In this document: piece after piece, positions 41,975 through 51,466 of the stretch
How positions within the stretch are numbered: position 1 is the first letter of the stretch
How the letters are laid out: each line of letters starts with the position of its first letter
Source of the DNA: CAZUDO01 sp964618895
GTDB taxonomy: Bacteria > Desulfobacterota > Binatia > DP-6
Length of the DNA stretch: 64,000 nt
Reading direction: 5' to 3'
NCBI GenBank assembly: GCA_964618895.1
Contig: CAZUDO010000100.1
Location: forward strand, 1-64,000
Translations under genes and position numbers: made by a program
Notes under the pieces: model-generated
Databases searched by the model: none
What the model was told of the DNA's origin: nothing
Seen by the model: only the letters and a program-made list of their open reading frames with translations

Positions 41975-43159
41975 CTACGAGCGCTCGACGACCATCGCGA
42001 TACCCTGCCCACCGCCGATGCAGAGCGACGCCACACCGAGGCGCGCATCGCGATCGGCCATGGCATGTAACAGGGTGACCAACACGCGGCCGCCGCTCGC
42101 GCCGATGGGATGGCCGATCGCGATCGCCCCCCCGTGCACGTTGACGCGGTTCTTCGGGATGCGCAGCTCGCGCAGGACACCGAGCGATTGGGCCGCGAAC
42201 GCCTCGTTCAGCTCCCAGAGATCGACGTCCTCTTTGCGCAGCTTGGCGCGCTCGAGCGCCCTCTCGCAGGCGGGCCACGGCCCCATGCCCATGATCGACG
42301 GGTCGACCCCGGCGGAGGCATAGGCGCGGATGCGGGCGAGCGGGGTCAGCTTGAGCGCCTTGGCGCGGTCTTCAGACATGACCACCACCGCTGCCGCGCC
42401 GTCGTTGATGCCCGACGCGTTGCCCGCGGTGACGGTCCCCGCTTCCTTCTTGAACGCGGGCCGCAGTCCGGCCAGCCGCTGCGCTGTGGTGTCGCCCCGC
42501 GGATGCTCGTCGGTGTCAAAGACGATCGGGTCGCCCTTCTTGGCCGGAAGCTCGATCGGGACGATCTCGGCCTTGAACTTCCCGCCCTTCTGGGCCGCCG
42601 CCGTCTTCTGCTGGCTCTCGGCCGCGAACTCGTCCTGCTCCTCGCGCGGAATACCGTACTTGGCGGCGATGTTCTCGGCGGTGACCCCCATGTGCACCAG
42701 GGTGATCGGACACGTGAGGCCGTCGGCGATCATGGAGTCGAGGAGCTCGTCGTGTCCCAGCCGCACCCCGAAGCGGGCCTTCTTGAGGATGTAGGGTGCC
42801 CCGCTCATGCTCTCCATGCCGCCCGCGACGACGATCTCGGCATCGCCGAGCTGGATGGCCTGCGCGGCGAGGACGACGGCCTTCAGGCCCGAGCCACACG
42901 CCTTGTTCACCCCGTAGCTGGGCACTTCCTTCGGAAGCCCGGACTCGAGGGCCGCCACCCGGGCGGGATTGAGCCCGAGCCCGGCCGGCAGGACGTGCCC
43001 CAGGATGGCCTCATCGACCTGCCCCGGTTCGAGCTTGGCGCGGCGGATGGCCTCTTTGACGGCGATGGCCCCGAGCTTGGTGGCCGGAATCTGGGCGAGG
43101 GCCCCGCCGAGGGTCCCGACGGCGGTGCGCGTGGCACTGACGATGACCGCGGTGGGCAT
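41975..43159 (-). CDS. Acetyl-CoA acetyltransferase (thiolase)
   Basis: A 394-residue thiolase joining or splitting acyl-CoA units in fatty-acid degradation, PHB or ketone pathways. The catalytic Cys is in NKACGSGLKAV (near 88); the second-half motifs NEAFAAQ, GGAIAIGHPIGASG and CIGGGQG (catalytic His and Cys) are intact. The ATG at 43159 follows GGAGG. It heads an operon with the HAD phosphatase, the small membrane protein and dnaB. Confidence 0.94.
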   Translation of the reverse strand: MPTAVIVSATRTAVGTLGGALAQIPATKLGAIAVKEAIRRAKLEPGQVDEAILGHVLPAGLGLNPARVAALESGLPKEVPSYGVNKACGSGLKAVVLAAQAIQLGDAEIVVAGGMESMSGAPYILKKARFGVRLGHDELLDSMIADGLTCPITLVHMGVTAENIAAKYGIPREEQDEFAAESQQKTAAAQKGGKFKAEIVPIELPAKKGDPIVFDTDEHPRGDTTAQRLAGLRPAFKKEAGTVTAGNASGINDGAAAVVVMSEDRAKALKLTPLARIRAYASAGVDPSIMGMGPWPACERALERAKLRKEDVDLWELNEAFAAQSLGVLRELRIPKNRVNVHGGAIAIGHPIGASGGRVLVTLLHAMADRDARLGVASLCIGGGQGIAMVVERS

Positions 43160-43515
43160 GACGAACCTCCGTTGGTATGCACGGCGTGCACGGAAACGCC
43201 GTGGGTCGGCGGACCCTAGCACGGCGCGCAGCTCGGACGCCATATACATCCAGGAGAGGCCTGCACCAATCGGAGGGAGACCAACCGCTTACGCCCCCGC
43301 GCCCCTTCTGCCCCCCACGCGATTGGTCCGTACACCCACCCCGCCAGCGCACGCGCGCTCCCCCGGGAAAGCACCCGACTCCTGGCCGGAGATAACCGCA
43401 AACTCCGTGACATTTCCCTTGACTACGGCCCCCGAGATGGACGACGTTGCGCCTGCGTGCCCGACGCACGCACGGATACGCCACCGAGGCACCGAACCAG
43501 GGAGGGCATGCAGAG
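43160..43515. other. Divergent intergenic region
   Basis: About 356 bases separate the thiolase from the plus-strand secreted protein. It should hold promoters in both directions; CCCTTGACT near 43416-43424 is a possible -35 box for the plus gene. I see no other element. Confidence 0.35.
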
Positions 43516-45678
43516 ATGGCTGCGACCGGTTGGATTCACAGATCTTGGCTCCTATCTACCCTGTTCGCAGCGGCGCTTTCCGTGCCAGGGGCCCCGGCGC
43601 TTGCGGTCAACACCTGCAACGGCCTGCTGACGATCGACTACGTCGCCGGGCCGGTGTTCTCGATCCCGGGCGACACGATACGCGTTCAGCTGACCCTTGG
43701 CACGGGCAGCATCCAGGGCGGCACCAAGCTGAACGTGAATCGCGTCCGCTTCGATCTCGACTGCAACAGCGGCTTCGCGCTCGGGGTGCCGTGCACCGAC
43801 GAGGGGGCCAAGATCGAGTACCAGGGCGACGGCACCATCACGACCACCTGCGGCGTCGCGTTCACCACCGGGCACGCCGTCAGCAGCGCCCCGAATCAGG
43901 TCGTCTTCACGCCCAGCAGCACGATCATGATTCCGCCGAACCAGGCCATCCCCCCGGGCTTCTGCAATCTCGAGTTCGACGTGAAGATCCTGGCCCCGAG
44001 CACGGACGTGACGCCGACGCTCATCGAGCAGGTGGCCGGCTTCCTGATCCTGCCGAGCGACGCGATGTGCGACAACGGGCTTTCCTCGGGCAGCACGCAG
44101 GCCAGCTCCATCCCGCTCTGCCCGGCATGCAACGACAACAATCCCTGCACCACCGACGCGTGCAACCAGAACACCGGCCAGTGCGTGTTCACGAACCTCG
44201 CCGACAGCGCGCCCTGCCCCGACAACGACGGCAACGCCTGCACGACGGCGGGCTGCACCGGCACCGGCACCTGCGACCAGAACCATCTGGTGGTCGTGTG
44301 CCAACCGGACGGCATCGACTGCACCGAAGACCCGCCGTGCAACACCATCACCGGCACGTGCGACCACCCGGCCCGGTCGGCCAGCACGCCGTGCACCGAC
44401 ACGGACGGCAACGCCTGTACCGCGGCGGGCTGCACCGGGTCGGTCGGCGGCGCCTTCCTCGGCTGCGATCAGAACCACGTCGTGACCGTCTGCACCCCGG
44501 ACGCGAACGACTGCACCAACGACCCGCCGTGCAACCCGGCCACCGGGCTGTGCGAGCATCCGAATACGCCCGACAGCACGCCGTGCGGCGACACCGACGG
44601 CGACGCGTGCACGGACGCAGGCTGCAACGGTAGCGGCACGTGCGATCAGGTGCACATCGCTACGGTCTGTACGCCGGACGCCAACCCCTGCACCGATGAC
44701 CCGCCATGTAATCCCGCCAACGGGCTCTGCGAGAAACCGCCCGTGGCGGACAGCACGCCATGCGCCGACGGCGACGGCAACGCCTGCACGACGGCCGGCT
44801 GCGAGGCCGGCACCTGCGTGCAGACCCACCAGCAAACCATCTGCACCCCCGACAGCAACGACTGCACCGACGACCCGCCGTGCAATCCCGCCAACGGGCT
44901 CTGCGAGCACCCATCCGTCCAGAACAGCACGCCGTGCCCCGACACCGACAGCGACGCGTGCACCACCGCCGGCTGCGAGGCCAGCACCTGCGTCCAGAGC
45001 CACATCACCTGCACCAACGCCCCGCTGCACCACTACCAGTGCTACGAGGTACGGAAGGACGCCTTCACCGGCCCCACCGTGAGCCTGCAGGATCGGTTCG
45101 GCACCGAGAGCGTCCTCGTGCAACGTCCCGACCGCCTGTGCGCCCCGGCCAACAAGCGGAACGAGGATCCTCCGGCCCCCGCCGATCCGATCCACCTGGC
45201 GGGGTACCGCATCCGGCCGCCGAAACTCATCCACCCGAACCAGGTGGTCATGAACCAGTTCGGCACCACGACCGTGGACATCATCAAGCCCGACCGGCTC
45301 ATGGTGCCCACCACCAAGAGCCTGACCGCCACCCCGCCGGCGGCCCCGGGGCCGCCCACGATCGACCACTTCAAGTGCTACAAGATCCGGCGTACCGTCG
45401 ACACGCCGCCGTTCGTGAAGCAGCTCGGTGTGCCGCTCGTCGACCAGTTCGGTCCCATCACGGTCGACCTGCTGAAGCCGCTGCGCCTGTGCACGCCGGT
45501 CAACAAGAACACCGAGGACCCGACCGCGCCCGCGCACCCGCTGCACCTCCTGTGCTACCGGGCCAAGGTCAACGTACTCTTCGGCACTCTCAACCCGTTC
45601 ATCACCAACCAGTTCGGCAGCCAACAGGTCGAACTGATCCGGCGCCAGGAGTTCTGCGTGCCGTCGACGGTGCAGTAG
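43516..45678 (+). CDS. Secreted Cys-repeat protein with DUF7450-like C-terminal repeats
   Basis: A 720-residue exported protein of unknown function. A signal peptide (cleavage near ALA) is followed by an N-terminal beta domain (about 30-190) and about five Cys-rich repeats of the type C-TPDANDCTNDPPCNPATGLC, each with DTDGxACTxAGC (about 190-500). The C-terminal part has three repeats with HxxCYxxR, DQFG and RLCxPxNK motifs. The ATG at 43516 is preceded by GGAGGG. The Cys-repeat resembles those of the beta-propeller protein near 2 kb and of the large protein near 59 kb. A strong hairpin follows the gene. Confidence 0.82.
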   Translation: MAATGWIHRSWLLSTLFAAALSVPGAPALAVNTCNGLLTIDYVAGPVFSIPGDTIRVQLTLGTGSIQGGTKLNVNRVRFDLDCNSGFALGVPCTDEGAKIEYQGDGTITTTCGVAFTTGHAVSSAPNQVVFTPSSTIMIPPNQAIPPGFCNLEFDVKILAPSTDVTPTLIEQVAGFLILPSDAMCDNGLSSGSTQASSIPLCPACNDNNPCTTDACNQNTGQCVFTNLADSAPCPDNDGNACTTAGCTGTGTCDQNHLVVVCQPDGIDCTEDPPCNTITGTCDHPARSASTPCTDTDGNACTAAGCTGSVGGAFLGCDQNHVVTVCTPDANDCTNDPPCNPATGLCEHPNTPDSTPCGDTDGDACTDAGCNGSGTCDQVHIATVCTPDANPCTDDPPCNPANGLCEKPPVADSTPCADGDGNACTTAGCEAGTCVQTHQQTICTPDSNDCTDDPPCNPANGLCEHPSVQNSTPCPDTDSDACTTAGCEASTCVQSHITCTNAPLHHYQCYEVRKDAFTGPTVSLQDRFGTESVLVQRPDRLCAPANKRNEDPPAPADPIHLAGYRIRPPKLIHPNQVVMNQFGTTTVDIIKPDRLMVPTTKSLTATPPAAPGPPTIDHFKCYKIRRTVDTPPFVKQLGVPLVDQFGPITVDLLKPLRLCTPVNKNTEDPTAPAHPLHLLCYRAKVNVLFGTLNPFITNQFGSQQVELIRRQEFCVPSTVQ

Positions 45679-45697
45679 GGGCCGTCCGATCTCTGCA

Positions 45698-45731
45698 CCC
45701 CGGCGGCGCGCTCGCGGGCGCGCCGCCGGGG
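45698..45731 (+). terminator. Strong GC hairpin terminator
   Basis: CCCCGGCGGCGCGC (45698-45711) pairs perfectly with GCGCGCCGCCGGGG (45718-45731) around a 6-base loop, just after the secreted Cys-repeat gene. It lacks a U-run but its stem is long and perfect. Confidence 0.7.
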
Positions 45732-45751
45732 CAGCGCCCCCCTCCCCTTCC

Positions 45752-47089
45752 GTGCGAACCAGGATCGCGGCCGGCGTCGTCTTGCTGGCAAGTGTGGTGG
45801 CCGCACCGTTCGAGCGTGCGTCTGCAACCACGTTCTACGTCCGGCAGACCATGGGGAAGGACGCCAACGATGGCCGCACCGCGGCCACAGCCTGGGAACA
45901 TGTCGCACTCTTGTCGACCGTCCTGCGGGCCGGCGATACGGCGATCGTCGGTCCCGGGCTCTACCGCGAGCAGGTCACGCTGGCGACCGACGGGACGCCT
46001 GACCGGCGCATCACGCTGATCGCCGACGCCACCGGGACCCGCACCGGTGACCCGCCCGGCCCAGTCATGCTCGCGGGCGCCGACCCCGTGGACGAGAGCA
46101 TCTTCACCGCCGGAGACACGCCCGGCGTCTACGTCGCCGCGTTCGTTCCCTTCGTGGTGTGGGGCGTGATCGAGATGGACGGCCCGCAGCACCGCTACAC
46201 GCGCGCCACCAACACCCCCGAGCACCTGAACGAGCACCAGGCCCCCACCGCCGTCGTCGCCAAGCTCCCGGGGAGCTACTACCACGACGAGCAGACGCGC
46301 GTGCTCACCATCCACACCCGTGATGCCGCGCCGCCGGCAACCCACGAGATCGAGCTGGTCCGCCGCGCCGCCGGGGTCTACCTGGCGGGCCGCCACCACG
46401 TGACCATCGTCGGGTTCACGTTCCGCCACATGCAGGACGCCGGCATCAGCTTCTTCAAGGGCTCGGGCGACGGCCTGGCGCTCGGCAACGTGTCGTACGG
46501 CAGCCGGCAGGGCATCCGGGTCTACGCCGCCACCGACATCACGCTGGCCGGCAATACGCTCTTCCGGAACGAGAACTCCGGGGCCTACTTCGCCGCCGAA
46601 TCACGTCACAGCGCCGCCATCGACAACGTCGCCTATGAGAACGTGAAGGGCCTGCGCTGGAGCAGCCAGTCGACACACGCGGTGATCGCCGGCAACACGA
46701 CCCTCGACAACTCGGAGCGGGGCATCGCGCTCGAGCATGTCGACGACGCCGTCCTGCGCCGCAACACCCTCGCCAACAACGCGGTCTCCCAACTCCTGGT
46801 CCTGGAGAGCACCTACAGCGCCGACGACGACTGCTACGCCAGCGGAAGCCCGACACAGCTGGTCGCCGACTTCAGCCCCTTCCCCTTCGGCGATCGCTTC
46901 CCGACCCTCGCCGCCTACCAGACCGCCCGCCGGCAGGACCTGCACGCTCGCGACGGGGCCTGCGGGCCGATGCCGGCACGGCTCGACGTCCAGGCCCTGC
47001 ACACCGAGACCACCACTTACGCCGAGCGTGCGCGCGCCATCTTGCGCGGCGAGCGTCCCGGGTGGCTCGACTGGCTCTTTCGCCGCTAG
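45752..47089 (+). CDS. Secreted right-handed parallel beta-helix protein
   Basis: A 445-residue exported protein. After a signal peptide (cleavage near SA-T) the start of the mature chain FYVRQTMGKDANDGRTAATAWEH and IVGPGLYREQVTL matches pectate-lyase-like beta-helix proteins. Coil repeats such as VTIVGFTFRHMQDAGI, DITLAGNTLFRNENSGAYF and DAVLRRNTLANN run from about 210 to 350. Catalysis on polysaccharide is possible but no active-site set is evident. The GTG at 45752 has no clear ribosome-binding site. Confidence 0.82.
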   Translation: MRTRIAAGVVLLASVVAAPFERASATTFYVRQTMGKDANDGRTAATAWEHVALLSTVLRAGDTAIVGPGLYREQVTLATDGTPDRRITLIADATGTRTGDPPGPVMLAGADPVDESIFTAGDTPGVYVAAFVPFVVWGVIEMDGPQHRYTRATNTPEHLNEHQAPTAVVAKLPGSYYHDEQTRVLTIHTRDAAPPATHEIELVRRAAGVYLAGRHHVTIVGFTFRHMQDAGISFFKGSGDGLALGNVSYGSRQGIRVYAATDITLAGNTLFRNENSGAYFAAESRHSAAIDNVAYENVKGLRWSSQSTHAVIAGNTTLDNSERGIALEHVDDAVLRRNTLANNAVSQLLVLESTYSADDDCYASGSPTQLVADFSPFPFGDRFPTLAAYQTARRQDLHARDGACGPMPARLDVQALHTETTTYAERARAILRGERPGWLDWLFRR

Positions 47090-47113
47090 CCGCCGCGCAC
47101 CCCGTGGCGGCGG
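47090..47113. terminator. Possible hairpin between convergent genes
   Basis: CCGCCGC (47090-47096) pairs with GCGGCGG (47107-47113). The stem is short and the loop is 10 bases. It lies between the beta-helix gene and the FrhB-like gene. Confidence 0.35.
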
Positions 47114-47116
47114 GGG

Positions 47117-48349
47117 CTACGCCGGGTCCGCCGGGACCCGCGGGTACCCGTCGGGCCGCACGTACCGCGCCTCGCGCCCGGGTGGCACCGGCACGCGCTC
47201 GCGCTGTTTCTTGGTCAGCCGGATGAGCACCTTGAGGGAGTTCTCGAACTCGTCCATGGAGCGTACCTCGAGCAGCCCGCGCCGCACCATGTCGTCGAAC
47301 ATCGCCTCGCCCTTCGCCGTGCGGAGCACCGTGATGGTCCAGTCCGTCGACGCCACCCCGCCGCACGAGATGTCCGCCAGCTCGGCCGAGAAGTCGCCGC
47401 AGTGGTGGCACTCCGGACGGGCGTACTCCTGCGCCTGGCGGAGCTTCATCTCCACCACCTCGCCGTCCTTCTTGTAGATGAGCACCTTGCCCTTGACGTT
47501 GAACTTCTTCACCTCGGTGAGCGGGATGCCCATGTCGCGCTCGATCTTGTCGACCATGAGGCCCTCGTAGGTGAATACCTCGGTACACAGGAGCCCGACG
47601 GTGAACGACACCAGGTCCCCGAACCCCTTCAAGAACTTCGTCTGCCGCTCGATGTGCTTGTCCTTCTTGCGGCCGTTGTCCAGGTACGACGCATCGGCGA
47701 GCTGGATCTTGCGCGTGGGCGTGATCTGGCACGGCACGCCGACGAAGCACACCTGCTTGAGACCGAGGCGCGCGGCGTCGGCCAGGGCCAGGTTGTTCGG
47801 ACAATAGGTGTACCACGAGCTGGCACTCGCGATCGCATCGGCGACGGTGGTGACCACACGCGGCTTGGGCGCGGCCGGCATGGACGCGTCGGCGGCCGAT
47901 ACGATCGCCCCGTCGAAGGTGCCCTGCCGCAGGCCGTGGCACAGGATGGCGGTCACGACGCCACCGTCCTGGCAGCGGGACAGGATTTCCGGATCCTTCG
48001 TACGTGCGGCGACGATCCGCCGGTAGCGGCCAAAAGCGCCCTCGTACACCCCCGCCTCGAGGGGCACCACCCGGTCGCGCATGTCGAACTCACGGATGCC
48101 GATCCGCGGGCACGCCTGGGCGCACACGTCGCACCCGATGCCCTCGCTGATGCCGCAGAAGTCGAACGCCGCGGTCGCCTTGGCGACCTGCTTCGGCTTG
48201 CCGTCGATGTAGTCGATCACGTTGTGCGGGCAGACGAGCACGCACGCGCCGCACTCGCAGCAGCTCCCGAAGTCGACCACCTCGTTCATCATCTGCTTGA
48301 ACGAGGGGTGGGCGTAGCTCGGATGATCCATCCACGCGGGAGGCGGCAT
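47117..48349 (-). CDS. FrhB/FdhB-type F420-linked oxidoreductase subunit
   Basis: A 410-residue protein of the coenzyme F420 hydrogenase/dehydrogenase beta-subunit family. Near the N-terminus are Fe-S Cys motifs CCECGACVLVCPHNVI (residues about 30-45) and CDVCAQACPRIGI (about 73-85). SRCQDGGVVTAILCHGLRQG, FVGVPCQITPTRKIQL and ECHHCGDFSAELADISCGG are diagnostic. It moves electrons between F420 or flavin and a partner. No hydrogenase large subunit is adjacent. The start ATG at 48349 lies near no upstream gene on this strand. Confidence 0.9.
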   Translation of the reverse strand: MPPPAWMDHPSYAHPSFKQMMNEVVDFGSCCECGACVLVCPHNVIDYIDGKPKQVAKATAAFDFCGISEGIGCDVCAQACPRIGIREFDMRDRVVPLEAGVYEGAFGRYRRIVAARTKDPEILSRCQDGGVVTAILCHGLRQGTFDGAIVSAADASMPAAPKPRVVTTVADAIASASSWYTYCPNNLALADAARLGLKQVCFVGVPCQITPTRKIQLADASYLDNGRKKDKHIERQTKFLKGFGDLVSFTVGLLCTEVFTYEGLMVDKIERDMGIPLTEVKKFNVKGKVLIYKKDGEVVEMKLRQAQEYARPECHHCGDFSAELADISCGGVASTDWTITVLRTAKGEAMFDDMVRRGLLEVRSMDEFENSLKVLIRLTKKQRERVPVPPGREARYVRPDGYPRVPADPA

Positions 48350-48621
48350 GTCGGCCGCGACATTAGCCGTGCCCGTTTCGGAGTGTCAAATTGGGTCATG
48401 GCCTTCGCCATGCGCATCGCGCGCCGGACGACGGGGAGCGCTCCGCGGAGCCTTCGCGGTGGCGCTTGTGGATCGCGTGCTCTGCCACGCGCTCACCGGC
48501 AAGCCGACCAGCGCCCGCGAGCGCTTCCTGGGGAGCCACATGCCGCAGGTGTTTCGCCGCCGGCGTCCCCATCCGGCACTGGCGCCGGTGCCGAGCCGGG
48601 CCGCCTGACCTCAGGGCGCCT

Positions 48622-49818
48622 TCACCGGGCCTCGGTTCGGTAGCGGCGCAGCTCGGGCAGGCGCGCCGCCACCACCGCCAGCACCAGTAGGCAGCCGACC
48701 CCCCCGCTCACGACCGAGAACGTCGCACTGGTAAGTGCCGCGACGAACCCCGACTCGGCCGCCCCGAGCTGGTTCGAAGCACCAATGAAAATCATGTTGA
48801 CGCCGCTCACCCGCCCCCGCAGCCTGTCGGGCGTGGACAGCTGGATGGCCGTGCTGCGCATGACGACGCTGATCTGATCCGCCATGCCGACGAGCATGTA
48901 CGCCATGACGGACAACGGAAAACTGCGCGACAGGCCGAAGACGATGGTCGCCATCCCGTAGACGGCCACCCCGACCAGCAACGCCCATCCGGCGCGCCGG
49001 ATGGGCGGCAGCACCATCAGGGCGAGCGAGGTGAGCAGCGCCCCCAGATCGAGCGCCGCGGCGAGGAGCCCGTAGCCACGCGGGCCGACGGCGAGGATCT
49101 CGGTCGCATACACCGGCAGCAGCGCGGTTGCGCCGCCGAAGATGACCGCGAACATGTCGAGCGTCATGCAGCCGAGCACCACCGGCTGCCGGCGCACGAA
49201 GCCGAGGCCCTCGCGGATGGCGCGCAGGCTGACGCCGCCAGTGCCGGGGCCGCGACTGCGTGTCCGGAGCGCGGCGAGCGCGGCCAGGGCGCCGGCGATC
49301 AGCCAGGCTTGCACGACGTACACACGCTCCACGCCCCCGACCGCGATCACCCAGCCACAGACCGCGGGGCCGGTGGCGAACGACAGCGCCTGCACCGTCG
49401 AGGCGATCGTCACCGCCCGCGGAAAGCTCTCGCGCGGGACGAGCGTCGGCAGCAGTGCCGACCGCGACGGGCTGTCGAACGCCCACGCCACTGCCCCGAC
49501 CACGACGGCGCCGTACAGCAGGGGCAGGCTCACCGCGTCGTGCCGGGTGGCGAGAAACAGCACCACCGACGTGCCGAGCGGCAGGAGCTGCGCCAGCATC
49601 ATGATCCGGCGGCGGTCGTGGGTGTCGGCGAGCGCCCCCCCGACGAGCATCAGGCACAGCACCGGCACGAACTGAACGAACCCGATCAACCCCAGATGAA
49701 ACGGGGAGTGCGACAGGGCGTAGACGTGCCAGGCGATGCCGGCGCGCAGCATCGTCATCGCCGTCGCCGAGCAGAGCCGGCTGACGAGGTAGAGCCAGAA
49801 GTCGCGTGAGAACCCCAC
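48622..49818 (-). CDS. Major facilitator transporter
   Basis: A 398-residue transporter with about 11-12 membrane helices, of the MFS_3/enterobactin-exporter-like class (VSRLCSATAMTMLRAGIAWHVY, VGGALADTHDRRRIMM between helices 2-3, DSPSRSALLPTLVPRESFPRA). The substrate is unknown. Start is uncertain: GTG at 49818 begins just before the first helix; further upstream the frame overlaps the divergent gene. It shares a short promoter region with the GT-C-like gene on the plus strand. Confidence 0.85.
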   Translation of the reverse strand: MGFSRDFWLYLVSRLCSATAMTMLRAGIAWHVYALSHSPFHLGLIGFVQFVPVLCLMLVGGALADTHDRRRIMMLAQLLPLGTSVVLFLATRHDAVSLPLLYGAVVVGAVAWAFDSPSRSALLPTLVPRESFPRAVTIASTVQALSFATGPAVCGWVIAVGGVERVYVVQAWLIAGALAALAALRTRSRGPGTGGVSLRAIREGLGFVRRQPVVLGCMTLDMFAVIFGGATALLPVYATEILAVGPRGYGLLAAALDLGALLTSLALMVLPPIRRAGWALLVGVAVYGMATIVFGLSRSFPLSVMAYMLVGMADQISVVMRSTAIQLSTPDRLRGRVSGVNMIFIGASNQLGAAESGFVAALTSATFSVVSGGVGCLLVLAVVAARLPELRRYRTEAR

Positions 49819-49939
49819 GACGCGGACCCGATACCTGCCGCACCGCCGGGGGGCAAACGATCCGCTCACCGACGACGGCTCCACCGACGACGGCTTGACG
49901 GGCGCCGCCCCGCGCGGGTACGTGCCCCCTCGCCTCCCC

Positions 49940-51466
49940 ATGGACCACCCGCCGTCGAGTTCCGTCTGGCGCGACATCATCGCCGGTTCCCTCGTCGCCC
50001 TCGCGCTGGTCTCGTTCCACCTCGCGTCGTACGGCGACGGGCTGCACACGTTCTTCTACTTGGACGACTTCTGGGTCATGGAGATGGCCAGTCGCGTACA
50101 CATCCGCTGGCCGTGGGACGTGGTGCAGCTGTTCGTCCCCAGCCACCTGGGCTTCCTGCTCTACCGCCCGCTGTCGACCGTCACGTACTTTTTCGCGCTC
50201 CGTGAGACGGTCGGCTACGTACCGACGGGCTACCACGCCGTCCAGCTCGGCTTTCACGTCGTGAACGCCGTCCTGGTCTACGCCCTGGCGCGGCGCCTCA
50301 CGCTGCCGCGCGGCGCTGCCGCGGCCACCAGCCTGATCTACGCCGCCGCGCCGGGACACGCGCTCGCCACCCGCTGGGTGGCGCTGTTCACGGTGACCGG
50401 CACCGCGTGTCTCTACTTCCTCACGCTCCGGGTCTGGCTGCAGCGCGGATGGCGCTGGCGCGTTCCGGTCACCTGGGGGCTGTGCGTGCTGGCGGTCCTG
50501 GCGAGCGAGCTGGCGGTGACGCTTCCGGTCGCGCTGCTGCTCACCGACGTGCTGCTCGACGGCGAGCGCGACCTATGGGCCCTGGCGCGGCGCCACATAC
50601 CCATCCTGCTCCCGATCGTCGCCTACGTGGCGGTGAAGGCGTACCTGTTTCAGTACCTGCTTCCCGGCTCCCCGCGGCGCGCCGGCTTCGAGGGGTCGCT
50701 CCAGGCCGCGTACGGCATCACGCTCGACCCGACGGCCATCGTGCGCCACCTGGGCCACTACCTCGGCTGGTCCGTGCCGTTCGCCTACGGCGTCAACCTC
50801 CCGGCCCTGGTGACCGCGGTCCCCGCGCAACAGGCCTGGGCGCTCCGGCTGGGGTACCTCGTCCTCGCCCTCACCGCCACGACCACCGGCTGGGCGTGGC
50901 TTCGCCCGCGCGCCCACCCCACCCTGCGCCTGGCGGCCTTCGGCCTCGCCCTGTTCGTACTGACACTGGCGCCGGTGATCGTCCTGCGTGACCACCTGTT
51001 CTCGTTCTACGTGAGCGTAGCGGCCTTCGGCCTGGCGCTCGCCCTGGTCACCGGCGTACGCGCCCTGCCGTGGATCGGCGACGCGGCGCCGCTCCTGCTC
51101 GCAGCCGCCGTACTCGTGACGCATGCCCGCTGGACGATGACGGCCGTCCGGACGGAGCGACTGGCGAGCATGTACCAGGCGTACTCGGAAGAAGCCGTGC
51201 AGTGGCTGTGGGCCATCCAGCTGGCGACGGCGGACGCGGCCGTTGACGAGGTAGTCGTGCCCCGCACCGGCGTAACGGTCAACATGTTCGAGCGCTCCGA
51301 GGCGCATCGGCTCTTTCTCTGCGGCCGCTACCGCGTCCGCATCAGCGACGACCTCGACGGTGAGCCCCGCCCGCCGGGCACCATCGTCCTGCCGCGACCG
51401 ACACGGGTACCGGACGACACACGCCGGTCGTGGGCGTGGCTCCGGCAGGCATGCGCCGCCGCATGA
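49940..51466 (+). CDS. GT-C-like integral membrane glycosyltransferase (1)
   Basis: A 508-residue protein with about ten membrane helices. FFYLDDFWVMEM after helix 1 fits the acidic loop-1 motif of GT-C enzymes that use lipid-linked sugars. GYHAVQLGFHVVNAVLVYALARRL and later helices follow that fold. The acceptor is unknown. The start at 49940 is chosen because the frame further up is basic and unconserved. Its stop overlaps the ATG of a second membrane protein (ATGA). Confidence 0.75.
   Translation: MDHPPSSSVWRDIIAGSLVALALVSFHLASYGDGLHTFFYLDDFWVMEMASRVHIRWPWDVVQLFVPSHLGFLLYRPLSTVTYFFALRETVGYVPTGYHAVQLGFHVVNAVLVYALARRLTLPRGAAAATSLIYAAAPGHALATRWVALFTVTGTACLYFLTLRVWLQRGWRWRVPVTWGLCVLAVLASELAVTLPVALLLTDVLLDGERDLWALARRHIPILLPIVAYVAVKAYLFQYLLPGSPRRAGFEGSLQAAYGITLDPTAIVRHLGHYLGWSVPFAYGVNLPALVTAVPAQQAWALRLGYLVLALTATTTGWAWLRPRAHPTLRLAAFGLALFVLTLAPVIVLRDHLFSFYVSVAAFGLALALVTGVRALPWIGDAAPLLLAAAVLVTHARWTMTAVRTERLASMYQAYSEEAVQWLWAIQLATADAAVDEVVVPRTGVTVNMFERSEAHRLFLCGRYRVRISDDLDGEPRPPGTIVLPRPTRVPDDTRRSWAWLRQACAAA

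Noticed and set aside
43552..45831. A 759-codon minus-strand frame opposite the secreted Cys-repeat gene
   Set aside because: Shadow of a repetitive GC-rich gene; the plus strand has a signal peptide, ribosome-binding site and clear repeats, the minus frame has none.
48350..48621. Possible 86-residue plus-strand protein between the FrhB-like and MFS genes
   Set aside because: No ribosome-binding site, no domain, and a composition like the other shadow frames.
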